Origin: Gardnerella vaginalis | GTDB taxonomy: Bacteria > Actinomycetota > Actinomycetes > Actinomycetales > Bifidobacteriaceae | Length of the DNA: 57,609 nucleotides | Assembly (NCBI RefSeq): GCF_001546485.1 | Contig: NZ_KQ956850.1 | Span: 51,764-109,372 of the forward strand | Direction of reading: 5' to 3' | Part shown: in pieces, positions 23,492 to 33,578 of the stretch | Layout of the letters: each line of letters begins with the position of its first letter | Numbering within the stretch: the first letter of the stretch is position 1 | Notes under the pieces: model-generated | Seen by the model: only the letters and a program-made list of their open reading frames with translations | What the model was told of the DNA's origin: nothing | The model's database searches: none | Position numbers and translations under genes: made by a program

Positions 23492-25030
23492 GTGGTCGAT
23501 AGTCGCAGCACTGCTGAAAGAGCTGATATGTTTAAAGAGCATGATTCCAGCTTTCCAGAACATAACTTTGATAAGAAAAATGCAAGTTCTCATAATTCTG
23601 GCCTGCTTTCATGGCATTCTGATGTACTTCTTGACACTACTTCAGCAAGTGAACAGCATGATGAAACTTGGCAAGAGCGTGAGTCTCGAAATGCTTTGAA
23701 ACGTGTTGCCGGACTTGGTGAGTTGCAAGATGTTACAGAAGTTGAGTATAGAAAACTCCGTCTTGAGCGCGTTGTGCTCGTAGGTGTATGGTCTAGTGCA
23801 AAGGGAACTCTTGCTCAGGCAGAAGAGTCATTGCGTGAGCTTGCAGCTTTGGCACAAACTGCCGGTGCAGTAGTGTGCGATGGTATGCTTCAACAACGTT
23901 ATAGGCCAGATGCTGCAACATATGTTGGTTCAGGTAAAGCGCGAGAACTTGCAGCTGTAGTAGCGCAACATGATGCTGATACGATTATCGTCGATGATGA
24001 TTTGCCGCCAAGTCAGCGTCGTGCTTTAGAAGATGCAACTAAAGTTAAAGTTGTTGACAGAACTGCTGTGATTTTAGATATTTTCGCTCAACATGCTACG
24101 AGTCGCGAAGGTAAGGCTCAAGTTGAACTCGCACAGTTGCAGTATATGCTTCCTCGATTGAGAGGATGGGGCGCAGCTCTTTCGAGACAGGCCGGTGGTC
24201 GTGCTGCGGGAGATGCTGGTATTGGATCTCGAGGTCCTGGTGAAACTAAAATTGAAATGGATCGACGTGCAATTCGTAATCGTATTGCTAAATTACGTCA
24301 TGATATTGCACATATGGCACCAGCGCGAGTTGTAAAGCGTGGCTCTCGACGTCGTCAAGATATACCGACAGTCGCAGTAGTAGGTTATACGAATGCGGGG
24401 AAATCCTCTATTATTAATCGGCTAACTGGTTCGCAAGAATTAGTAGAAAATGCTTTGTTTGCAACGCTCGATACCGCTGTGCGTCGCGCTCAAACTCAAG
24501 ATGGTAGAACTTATACGTTAGTAGATACAGTAGGATTTGTACGCAGGCTTCCAACCCAGCTAGTAGAAGCTTTTAAATCTACGTTGGAAGAAGTTAGTCA
24601 AGCAGACGTCATCTTGCACGTAGTTGACGGTTCGCACCCAGATCCTATTGCGCAAATTGATGCTGTAAACGAAGTTCTCGCAAATATTGATGGGGTAGAA
24701 GATACTCCGCAGATTATGGTGTTAAATAAAGCAGATATGATGAGTGATGCTGCACGAGAGCGTTTTGCTTCGCTGTATCCAGACGCTGTTATTGTTTCTG
24801 CAGCAAGCGGCGAGCATCTTCACATATTGCGTAACCGTTTAGAGGCATTACTGCCATCGCCGCGTGTTCGTGTAGAAATTATCTTACCGTATACTGCGGG
24901 AGCGTTACTGTCACAAGTCCGTGAAAATGGTGTTGTAGAAAAAGCTGAATATGCTGACAATGGCGTAGAACTTGTGGCTTGGGTAGGTCCGTCATTGGCT
25001 GCAAAACTAATGCAAGTGGCTTTGGAATAA
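23492..25030 (+). CDS. hflX: GTPase HflX
   Basis: A 512-residue protein with the HflX layout: an N-terminal glycine-rich domain (YVGSGKARELAAV; DDDLPPSQRRALEDAT; RTAVILDIFAQHA), the linker GGRAAGDAGIGSRGPGETKI, then a GTPase domain with G1 GYTNAGKSSI, G3 DTVGFVR and G4 NKAD. HflX splits stalled 70S ribosomes. The start is GTG with AGGGG upstream; the first 70 residues are not conserved-looking. Confidence 0.92.
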   Translation: MVDSRSTAERADMFKEHDSSFPEHNFDKKNASSHNSGLLSWHSDVLLDTTSASEQHDETWQERESRNALKRVAGLGELQDVTEVEYRKLRLERVVLVGVWSSAKGTLAQAEESLRELAALAQTAGAVVCDGMLQQRYRPDAATYVGSGKARELAAVVAQHDADTIIVDDDLPPSQRRALEDATKVKVVDRTAVILDIFAQHATSREGKAQVELAQLQYMLPRLRGWGAALSRQAGGRAAGDAGIGSRGPGETKIEMDRRAIRNRIAKLRHDIAHMAPARVVKRGSRRRQDIPTVAVVGYTNAGKSSIINRLTGSQELVENALFATLDTAVRRAQTQDGRTYTLVDTVGFVRRLPTQLVEAFKSTLEEVSQADVILHVVDGSHPDPIAQIDAVNEVLANIDGVEDTPQIMVLNKADMMSDAARERFASLYPDAVIVSAASGEHLHILRNRLEALLPSPRVRVEIILPYTAGALLSQVRENGVVEKAEYADNGVELVAWVGPSLAAKLMQVALE

Positions 25031-25143
25031 TAAATTCCGGTGGTGCGATTAGAGTAAAGGTGTTCATACCAATAGGCTCTTAATGTGAGAGCAGTCCCAG
25101 ATAATCACAATGGGCGTATGATTGTGCGCTCTACGGGACGTAA

Positions 25144-26133
<990 letters not shown>

Positions 26134-26166
26134 TTTATAACATACTAGTTTCTTTTCTAAAAGTTT

Positions 26167-26204
26167 AAGCCACTTCTTTACTTAGTTGTGAGGGAGTGGC
26201 TTTT
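26167..26204 (+). terminator. Terminator of ldh
   Basis: AAGCCACT and AGTGGCTT form the arms of a hairpin about 35 bases after the ldh stop codon, with a TTTT run on the plus strand. Confidence 0.75.
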
Positions 26205-26264
26205 GCTATGACTCAACAACATGCCACATAATATTTTCTACGAGTTCGATATATCATTATTATT

Positions 26265-27749
26265 ATGGCAGATTTTTCTCATATTCTTGCGACTCGTTCT
26301 GATTTTAACGATAGTGATCGCGAATGGCTTCATCATCTCGTAGCTGATTGGCAAGTAATAGCTGATTTAAGTTTTGCAGATTTATTGTTAATTATTCAAA
26401 ACGGTGAGGGAGATTATGTTGTTGCTGAGCAGTGCAGACCTTCCACGGCTATTACATTGCGTACTGATGATTTGCTAGGGAAGAAATTGGATGATTCGCT
26501 TGTGCCAGAGCTTAACGATGCAATTAAGTCTGAAACAAGTTTCCATTCATCGACTTTGCGATCAGTTGGTCGAGCAACAGTGTGTTATGTTTATGCTCCA
26601 GTTAGACATCGCGGTAAGACGCTTGGATTGGTTATGCGTGAAACCAATTTAGCAACACGTGAATCGAATGGTCGATATGAGATGGAAAGCATTAATGCGG
26701 GAAAAACATTATTTGATATGATTCCTCGTGAACAATTCCCGTATCGTGAATCTGTGTTGAATCAACGACATAATGCGCGTGTTTCTGATGGTTTTATTGT
26801 GTTAGAAGCTGATGGAATAGTGCGTTATGCTTCACCTAATGCGATTAGTTGTTTCCGTCGTTTGGGTGGTTTAGATACTATGCAAGGCGAGTATTTGAGT
26901 GAATTTGGTACGCGTCTATTGCATACTAATGATACTGTTTCTGAAAGCCTTCCTCTTGTACTTACAGGTAAAGCAGATGTTGATTGTGAGTTAGAAGCAA
27001 ATCATTCTATAGTTTCTATGCGTTCTTTGCCGTTGTGGGGACCAAATAATCGCGTTGGTGCGGTTGTATTATGTCGTGATGTTACAGAAGTGTTGCGTCG
27101 TGAGCAAGAATTACGAACTAAGAATGCTACTATTTCTGAAATCCATCATCGAGTAAAAAACAATTTGCAAGCTGTTTCTGCATTGTTGCGCCTGCAAGCG
27201 CGTAAAACAAAATCAGCTGAAGTAAGGAAAGAACTTGAGGAAGCTCAACGTCGTGTGCAGACTATTGCATTAGTTCATGAAGGTTTAAGCCAGACTGCTG
27301 ATGAAATTGTTGATTTCGATAAAGTTATTTCCAGTCTGTTGAAAATGTCTATCGAATTGGCTTCTCAGAATCAAAATATTGATATTGATTTTGTTGGTAA
27401 ATTTGGTCGTCTGGCTGCACAAGATGCGACTCCGTTATCATTAGTGTTGACTGAATTAGTAACGAATGCTGTTGAGCATGGCTTTGAAGGTCGTGAAAGC
27501 GGTCATATTCGTATTGCTGTTGGTCGTGGCGGCGACAACCTTAATATTGTCGTGGAAGATGATGGAGATGGGATTGATAGTGAATCGTCTCATGGCATGG
27601 CGAAACCGTCAGGTTCTGGTCTTGGAACACAAATTATCAACACATTTGTTACTAATGATTTTGGCGGAACTGTGCGGTGGTCACCTCGTCGTGAAGGTGG
27701 CACTCGTGTAGTATTGGACATCAAATTGCGTGTCTCTGGCATTGAATGA
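26265..27749 (+). CDS. pdtaS: PdtaS-like sensor histidine kinase (HisKA_2 type)
   Basis: A 494-residue soluble kinase close in size and layout to mycobacterial PdtaS: an N-terminal GAF-type domain (about 1-150), a PAS domain (about 165-280), then HisKA_2 with phospho-acceptor histidines in SEIHHRVKNNLQAVS near 295, and an ATPase domain with N-box ELVTNAVEHGF, G1 VEDDGDGI and G2 GSGLGTQI. In Mycobacterium its partner PdtaR is an ANTAR antiterminator that acts on RNA; no such gene is in this window. It faces a WhiB gene, as pdtaS faces whiB1 in mycobacteria. A TATCAT box seven bases before the ATG and lack of a ribosome-binding site suggest a leaderless mRNA. Confidence 0.85.
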   Translation: MADFSHILATRSDFNDSDREWLHHLVADWQVIADLSFADLLLIIQNGEGDYVVAEQCRPSTAITLRTDDLLGKKLDDSLVPELNDAIKSETSFHSSTLRSVGRATVCYVYAPVRHRGKTLGLVMRETNLATRESNGRYEMESINAGKTLFDMIPREQFPYRESVLNQRHNARVSDGFIVLEADGIVRYASPNAISCFRRLGGLDTMQGEYLSEFGTRLLHTNDTVSESLPLVLTGKADVDCELEANHSIVSMRSLPLWGPNNRVGAVVLCRDVTEVLRREQELRTKNATISEIHHRVKNNLQAVSALLRLQARKTKSAEVRKELEEAQRRVQTIALVHEGLSQTADEIVDFDKVISSLLKMSIELASQNQNIDIDFVGKFGRLAAQDATPLSLVLTELVTNAVEHGFEGRESGHIRIAVGRGGDNLNIVVEDDGDGIDSESSHGMAKPSGSGLGTQIINTFVTNDFGGTVRWSPRREGGTRVVLDIKLRVSGIE

Positions 27750-27827
27750 TACGCCATGCAGAAAAGCTAATACTATAAAGTAACAATAAGTAACAATAAG
27801 TATCACTATAGGGAAAGTATCACTTAT

Positions 27828-27911
27828 AGAGAATCTCATCACGCATAAATACAAATTGCCGCAGTTTAAGCAAGCATCAAAAATGAGCTGCTTACTTGTG
27901 GTGAGTTCTCT
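27828..27911. terminator. Large hairpin between convergent pdtaS and whiB genes
   Basis: AGAGAATCTCATCAC and GTGGTGAGTTCTCT pair imperfectly as an outer stem; an inner stem uses AAGCA/TGCTT. It probably ends transcription from both sides. Just upstream, AGTATCACTATAGGGAA is followed by a similar direct repeat AGTATCACTTATAGAGAA. Confidence 0.55.
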
Positions 27912-27931
27912 TATGGTGAGCTTATATTATT

Positions 27932-28204
27932 TTACATTGTTGCATCTTGACTTTTGCGCGCGCGAATGACTCGACGCTTTAACGTGCGTCGTTCATCTTC
28001 GCTCAAGCCGCCCCATACGCCATAGTCTTGATTCGTTTCTAATGCGCATCGTAAGCATTCGGTTGCAACTTTGCATGAACGACACACTGCTTTTGCTTCT
28101 TCAAGTTGCTGCATTGCAATGCCCGCACTACCAAGAGGAAAGAAAAGCTCAGGATCTTTATCTCGGCATGCAGCTGTATTACGCCAATTAAACGAATTGC
28201 TCAT
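27932..28204 (-). CDS. WhiB-family iron-sulfur regulator (WhiB1/WblE-like)
   Basis: A 90-residue WhiB protein with the four cluster-binding cysteines C13, C41, C44 and C50, the GVWGG turn with SEDERR near 62-72 and a basic C-terminal tail (KRRVIRARKS). WhiB proteins bind a [4Fe-4S] cluster and region 4 of the main sigma factor. Synteny with a PdtaS-like gene points to the WhiB1/WblE group. AGGA lies nine bases before the ATG, with a TATAAG box further up. Confidence 0.92.
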   Translation of the reverse strand: MSNSFNWRNTAACRDKDPELFFPLGSAGIAMQQLEEAKAVCRSCKVATECLRCALETNQDYGVWGGLSEDERRTLKRRVIRARKSQDATM

Positions 28205-28322
28205 GAATTACTATCCTCATTTCTTATACCTTACGGAGGTGCACTTAAGAAGTCTACCTGAATGTAAGGAAAGCATGAATATGTGATTTTTTCAAGGTAT
28301 TTTGCATCTTTATTAAGATTTT

Positions 28323-30254
28323 TTATTTTCTGCAATCGTTAGGCCATACTACTTGTACTAAATTTGCTGCCCCTGGAGCAATAATGACACAGCGTCCTGG
28401 GAGTTGGTAGTCTTGTGCATCAAGAGTTTTTGATAATGCTGTGGGTATGCCAAGCATAGTATCCATTCCAACATCACCAGTGGGGAATATGATGCGAACT
28501 GGTGCTTGTTCTGGCAATCGTAAATTGCGTGCAGTATTCGTGCTAAAAACAATAGGAAAGTAACTATTCTGCAATTGTTCTTGAAAAGCAATCGCCTGCT
28601 GATCAGCATTAAGCGGATTAAGCAATTCATCTGCATCATCAATGAGCAATGGTGAAACATTATGTTGAACACATGCTACATTTTGAGCTGTTAATGTTGT
28701 GCCAGAATATACTGGCACTTGTAGAGCTTGTGAAATTATGCGCAGTATTGTGCTTTTACCTTGTTGACGTCCTCCAATAATAGCTACGTTTCCTAAATGC
28801 AGTGGTAAGAATGCTGGAGATAAATGAATGCTGTCATCCTGCAAACCAATAACAACAGCTTGTGCTAATGGATTCGTTATACGTGTTTGTTGATGAGTTG
28901 CTACTTTTATTTTATTATCGTCAGTTTTATGATCATATTGCTTAAGTTGTTCTATAGAGAGTAGAGATGGTAATGGAGCGCTAAATAATGTTGGTGAATA
29001 TTCATGATGACAGAACCTTCCTGCCAATTGTATAGCGCGCACCAATCGTCGAGGGTTTTGACTTTGAGCACATCGTAGTGAAGTTACTCCCTCTCCAATA
29101 TTGTAGTAGGCACTTCCTGGGGTATGGGGGCTTATGTGAGAAGCTTGCGATGTGCCTAGTAATTCTTGAGATTGCATTCCGTCTCTCACGCGTAAGCAAA
29201 TATTAATAGCAATATTAGCTTTCATATCTGCGCTCACTTGACCTAACGGATTTTGCGTTCCAGCAATAATATGCATGCCTAGAGATCTACCTACGGAAGC
29301 AATGCGTATAAGACGTGGCATGTAGTCAGGAAGTTGATCTTTTAAAGCATGAAATTCGTCTATAACAATAAGCAATGAAGGTTCTGCTGGAATAACTTGT
29401 GAAATATTGTGACAGCCTTGTTGCGCAACTAAGCGTTCGCGCCTATCTAATTCTAATTCTAGTCCTCGCAGGGCTCTAGTTGCGTGACGTAAGTTTAGAT
29501 CGCCAACGTTTCCTACAGTGTGTGGCAGAGTTGACAGGGCATCGAAAGTTGCGCCACCTTTAAAATCCATGAAAACAAAATGTAATTGTTCTGGAGCATA
29601 CTGGAATGCTAATGCTAAACACCAAGTTGTAAGCAATACGGATTTGCCTGATCCTGTAGTTCCTGCTACTAACGCATGTGGACCATTGTTAATTAAATCC
29701 ATGTAGCAGTAACCATTGTTACTTACGCCCAGTGGTGCAATAAGGTGCTTTTGTTTAGTACTAGGCAAAGATGCGTGTGAAGTTATATATTGATTTGCTG
29801 ATTCTAGTGTGTTCTGTGCGCAATTTGTTGTTATATTTTTTAACCAAGTGTATAGTACCGTTTTCCAAGGTGGTTGTGCTGTACAAGCTGCGTTTCTATT
29901 CATCAATAATGTTTCTAAACTTACTGGTGTAAGATTATCTGGTAGATTTTCTTCAGATGCTTGTTCATAAGAAAAATTAGCTGCAGAAGAGTAGGGTTCT
30001 TGTGTAATTTGCTGGTTTTGTTCTGCGTTTTGTGTGTTCTGCTGTTGTGTTAAGTATTGCAAAATTTGTGGTACTAAACTTGTTACATACATCATAATGC
30101 TTGGAACAATCATTGCCAGCATCATCCAATTGTTTTGCATCCAAGCCATTATTGCTAATGCAATATGAGCTAGTATAGGTACAATACTTGCTGCAAGTTG
30201 TACGTACATGAGTACTTTGGTGGTAGTTATCGTTGTATGAGATTCTTTGCGCAT
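28323..30254 (-). CDS. FtsK/SpoIIIE-type ATPase with two ATPase domains (EssC/EccC-like)
   Basis: A 643-residue protein with two N-terminal membrane helices (about 10-65), a first FtsK-like ATPase domain with Walker A AGTTGSGKSVLLTTW and Walker B LLIVIDEFHAL, and a second, shorter P-loop domain with GGRQQGKSTIL and LLIDDADELL. This is the EccC/EssC arrangement of type VII secretion ATPases, but shorter and without an FHA domain. No WXG100 substrate or other ESX component lies nearby. A role in protein secretion or in DNA movement both fit; the signature of the first domain favours a coupling ATPase. Confidence 0.75.
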   Translation of the reverse strand: MRKESHTTITTTKVLMYVQLAASIVPILAHIALAIMAWMQNNWMMLAMIVPSIMMYVTSLVPQILQYLTQQQNTQNAEQNQQITQEPYSSAANFSYEQASEENLPDNLTPVSLETLLMNRNAACTAQPPWKTVLYTWLKNITTNCAQNTLESANQYITSHASLPSTKQKHLIAPLGVSNNGYCYMDLINNGPHALVAGTTGSGKSVLLTTWCLALAFQYAPEQLHFVFMDFKGGATFDALSTLPHTVGNVGDLNLRHATRALRGLELELDRRERLVAQQGCHNISQVIPAEPSLLIVIDEFHALKDQLPDYMPRLIRIASVGRSLGMHIIAGTQNPLGQVSADMKANIAINICLRVRDGMQSQELLGTSQASHISPHTPGSAYYNIGEGVTSLRCAQSQNPRRLVRAIQLAGRFCHHEYSPTLFSAPLPSLLSIEQLKQYDHKTDDNKIKVATHQQTRITNPLAQAVVIGLQDDSIHLSPAFLPLHLGNVAIIGGRQQGKSTILRIISQALQVPVYSGTTLTAQNVACVQHNVSPLLIDDADELLNPLNADQQAIAFQEQLQNSYFPIVFSTNTARNLRLPEQAPVRIIFPTGDVGMDTMLGIPTALSKTLDAQDYQLPGRCVIIAPGAANLVQVVWPNDCRK

Positions 30255-30366
30255 AATTGTATAATGACAATATTTGCTTACTCATAACAAGAGTTGCATG
30301 AACTTGTGGTTAAAAGATAAAGCGGCGGAGTATGCAGCTTAGCTATATTTTATAGACAAGTGCGTG

Positions 30367-31683
30367 TCAGAACGCAGTATTTTGTAATTCAGCAAGTGTT
30401 CCAACAGCACCTGGTTTATGTGTTCCTGCTGCAAGCTGATTGAACAAATCTAGATTTTTAGCATCGTCAAGCAACACAGATGAACCGACTCCTGGCACTT
30501 GATAATCAGGGTTTGTCCAATATATTGTGCCAGATACGCCTTGTGAACCTGTTGCTTCTCTAAAAGCTTGAGCCATTTCCCACAGAGTACCAGGATTAGA
30601 TTTTTCGTCAAGTAAAACTGAGCTTAAGCCTGCTTTGGCAAGTTTTTTTATTTTCCCCAAATTTGTAATCGTATCGCGTGCTAAAGCTTTTTTCATAATT
30701 GCTGCAATAACCATGCGTTGACGTGCAGCACGACCAAAATCGGACTGTGGATCTGCATAACGCATGCGTGAAAATGCTAGTGCTGTGGCACCATCAACAT
30801 GATGACAGCCAGAGGTCCAATGTAATCCGCTAAATCTATCACTTACTGTGCGGTTGTAGCATAAATCGATTCCATCGAGTGCGTTAACAACATTGGTAAG
30901 ACCATTAAAACGTATTTCTGCAACGTGATCGATTCTGTGACCAGTAATGGATTCAACTACTGAAGTTAGTGCTTTATTTCCGGCAAACTGAGCTACGCTG
31001 TTAATTTTCATATGTTCACCATTGAAGGAAATAAGTGAATCGCGAGGAATGGAAATGAGAGAACTGTGACCGTTGCTTGGCTTCGTGAGTACAAGAATAG
31101 TATCAGTTCTAAAACCGGTAATTTCTTTAGCTTCTTCACCTTCACGCTGATCAGAACCGAGAATAAGCCAAGCAGTTCCTTGGGTGCTTGGTGTATTCGT
31201 AAGCCATGATGTGCGATTCATGCGGGAATCTACCCAATGCCACGAGTATACGCCTAATCCCATGCATGTTATTACGAGTATTGTGAGCAGTGCTAAGAAA
31301 ACATGGAGGAACCTGTGCGACTTTTTGACTGGCATTTGTGCAGCAGCTTCTGCGACATTGTTCAATGCCATGGAAGCGTGGATATGTGGTGCTGGGTGTA
31401 TTCGTCGTACCTGTTTTGGTTGCTGCTGATGTGGTGCGTAAGTAACAGGCTGTTGTGTATAAAACTGATTTGATGTTCTTACTTGTTTTCGTTGCGTTTG
31501 AGGTGCAAAGGAAGGTGCCTGTGTTGTACTGGGATGATGTTCAGTAGTTTTCGCTTGTTTTGTGTGTGTTGGTATGAAGCTTGGGGGAACGTTGGTAAGA
31601 GACGAATCGTTAGTGTGCGAAGGATTGAAGATTGGCGGATTTGTGCTATCTTCAGAAAAGTCCTTGTGCGATTGCGAATTCAT
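30367..31683 (-). CDS. LytR-CpsA-Psr family cell-wall ligase
   Basis: About 438 residues: a Pro/Gln-rich cytoplasmic N-terminus, one membrane helix (FLHVFLALLTILVITCMGLG), then the LCP domain with LILGSDQREG, the RTDTILVL motif, SIPRDSL and AFSRMRYADPQSDFGRAARQ. LCP enzymes attach polyprenyl-linked glycopolymers to peptidoglycan. GGAGG lies four bases before the ATG chosen; the next possible start is four codons upstream. A second LCP gene lies directly upstream on the same strand, 83 bases away. Confidence 0.9.
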   Translation of the reverse strand: MNSQSHKDFSEDSTNPPIFNPSHTNDSSLTNVPPSFIPTHTKQAKTTEHHPSTTQAPSFAPQTQRKQVRTSNQFYTQQPVTYAPHQQQPKQVRRIHPAPHIHASMALNNVAEAAAQMPVKKSHRFLHVFLALLTILVITCMGLGVYSWHWVDSRMNRTSWLTNTPSTQGTAWLILGSDQREGEEAKEITGFRTDTILVLTKPSNGHSSLISIPRDSLISFNGEHMKINSVAQFAGNKALTSVVESITGHRIDHVAEIRFNGLTNVVNALDGIDLCYNRTVSDRFSGLHWTSGCHHVDGATALAFSRMRYADPQSDFGRAARQRMVIAAIMKKALARDTITNLGKIKKLAKAGLSSVLLDEKSNPGTLWEMAQAFREATGSQGVSGTIYWTNPDYQVPGVGSSVLLDDAKNLDLFNQLAAGTHKPGAVGTLAELQNTAF

Positions 31684-31766
31684 GCATCCTCCCAATGCGC
31701 TTCATAGTTATTACAACGAAATAATGAGTACTGTAAATCTACAGCACTCATGTTACTTATATTACC

Positions 31767-33194
31767 TCATTTATTTCGAGGTACAGCGCACAATACATTA
31801 TTAACATACCGATCTGCAATACCAACATATTGTCCAGTTTGTGGATCGTGAATAGTTCCATTAGTAGGATTTACAATTCCACCAGTGTTTGGATCGATAA
31901 GTTGTCCTTGAGCATTTTTAGCTAACCCTGTTTTAGGATTAATTGAACCTACATGCGTAGTCTGCGTATTTATTTTGTTTAATTTATCGTTTTCACTTAC
32001 GCTGGTATTGTCGTCATCAATATCATCAGTCTGATTAGTATTTTTGGAATTATTGTTAGTACTTTTTTTGTTTTTATTTGTAGCTTGCAAAAAGAGTGGC
32101 TTATTCTCGCGCATTCTTTTCCAAATATTGTCTGCTTCATCGGACCATACAACGCGATTTGGATCATACGCATCTGGAACAACAGGAATTGTTTGCGCAT
32201 AAATATGAGAAGTATTTAATTTGCGCATACTGAGCGCAAGACCAACTAGAGTGCTCGGATCAGCTAATCCTTCGCTGATACTCAAAGCACCTAATGCTGA
32301 TTTAGCAAGCTGATAAAGTTCTCCAGTTTGGGTAAATAAATTCTTAGATAGTGCTTGATGCAAAAGCTGTTTAATAAGATATTGCTGCCTAGTAGTGCGC
32401 ATAATATCGGAACCGTCACTTGCGGTATCGTGTCGCATACGTGCGTATTGTGTAGCAAGACGACCATCTAAATGCTGCATGCCTTGTTTAAAATTCACGC
32501 CTGTATACGTATCTCGTGTAGCAGTTGGAATACATAAAGATACGCCGCCAATAGCATCAATCATATTGCTTAATCCACTAAAATCAGTGACAATAAAATG
32601 ATGAATATTTAAGCCAGTAAGTGCATTAACCGCTTTCAAGGAACATGACGCTGCTGAAGCTAAATCTCCGCCTTGTGCGTATCCGCTAGCGAAAATTGAG
32701 TTAAACATAACGTGTTGGCGTGCTGGAATGCGACCTTTTGTAGTGTCGCAAGCAGGAGCATTGACCATGGAATCGCGTGGAATAGAAACGATATTCATAT
32801 ATGATCTGTCAGCACTAATTTGCACTACCATGGTGGTGTCAGATTGATGATCGCCTGTTTCGCTATCGTGAGTAAAGCTTCGATTATTGCCATCGCGTGA
32901 ATCTTGACCTAAAACGAGAAAAGTTACAGGTTTTCCTGCATTAACGTCTAGGGTTTGGCGTGCCTGTTTATCTCGGGAAATTACGCTGATAACACGACTG
33001 CTTACAGTTGAAGAAAAATCTAACCACGTAGCAGCCATAATTGTCAAAAAGAAGGTGAGTACTGAAATGATAACTATACACAGTATCTTGCGCGTGCGGT
33101 TAATCATACGATAACCGAAGCTATGACGCGGAGTAGCGGAATTCCAATTACCCGATTGGTACCGTACATCTTCAGGATACCGCGAAGTTGCCAT
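31767..33194 (-). CDS. LytR-CpsA-Psr family cell-wall ligase with low-complexity tail
   Basis: 475 residues: one N-terminal membrane helix (ILCIVIISVLTFFLTIMAA), the LCP domain with VLGQDSRDG, SDTTMVVQ, SIPRDSM and ARMRHDTASDGSDIMRTTRQ, then an Asn/Lys-rich stretch and a C-terminal segment with short repeats of D-P-x-T-G and N-P-x-x-G type (GQLIDPNTGGIVNP ... IHDPQTGQYVG). The repeated tail is unusual for LCP proteins and could bind wall polymer. GAAGG lies six bases before the ATG. It is paired with the other LCP gene and divergent from the glycosyltransferase gene. Confidence 0.88.
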   Translation of the reverse strand: MATSRYPEDVRYQSGNWNSATPRHSFGYRMINRTRKILCIVIISVLTFFLTIMAATWLDFSSTVSSRVISVISRDKQARQTLDVNAGKPVTFLVLGQDSRDGNNRSFTHDSETGDHQSDTTMVVQISADRSYMNIVSIPRDSMVNAPACDTTKGRIPARQHVMFNSIFASGYAQGGDLASAASCSLKAVNALTGLNIHHFIVTDFSGLSNMIDAIGGVSLCIPTATRDTYTGVNFKQGMQHLDGRLATQYARMRHDTASDGSDIMRTTRQQYLIKQLLHQALSKNLFTQTGELYQLAKSALGALSISEGLADPSTLVGLALSMRKLNTSHIYAQTIPVVPDAYDPNRVVWSDEADNIWKRMRENKPLFLQATNKNKKSTNNNSKNTNQTDDIDDDNTSVSENDKLNKINTQTTHVGSINPKTGLAKNAQGQLIDPNTGGIVNPTNGTIHDPQTGQYVGIADRYVNNVLCAVPRNK

Positions 33195-33578
33195 CGTGCC
33201 TTCTTTCGCAATAGGAGAAAGACTCTGTATGCTGCTGTAATGCTAATTTTATGCGCAAGAAATAAAGCTATATTCCAGTAAGCACATATAACGAGCTATT
33301 GTAGTGTAAGGCATTGAGATTTAACGCTTTGCGTGCCTTATGTTGGTAATCATTGTTGAGAACAAAAGATTGTAGATTTTTAATTCATCAAGTTGATAAA
33401 TTTTGATAAATTTTTCATTTATGAAGTCGCGACAACAATAACGAATTGTAATATTCGTACTAGTTTAGTGTTTGCTTATTAAACATGTGTGAAATTTAAA
33501 TACATTTTTGAATAAGTTTTTTAAAAAATAGTGGTTTGTGTTGCGGCGGATACCTACCCCTTGCGTACACTGGTAAGT
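33195..33578. other. Divergent intergenic region between LCP and glycosyltransferase genes
   Basis: AT-rich; no gene or strong hairpin seen. A TACACT -10 box at 33566-33571, seven bases before the chosen ATG of the glycosyltransferase gene, supports a leaderless start there. The promoter of the leftward LCP pair must also lie here but no clear boxes were identified. Confidence 0.5.

Noticed and set aside
27780..27830. Short direct repeats (TAACAATAAG; AGTATCACTATAG) resembling a CRISPR-like array
   Set aside because: Only two imperfect units each with no spacers and no cas genes in the window.
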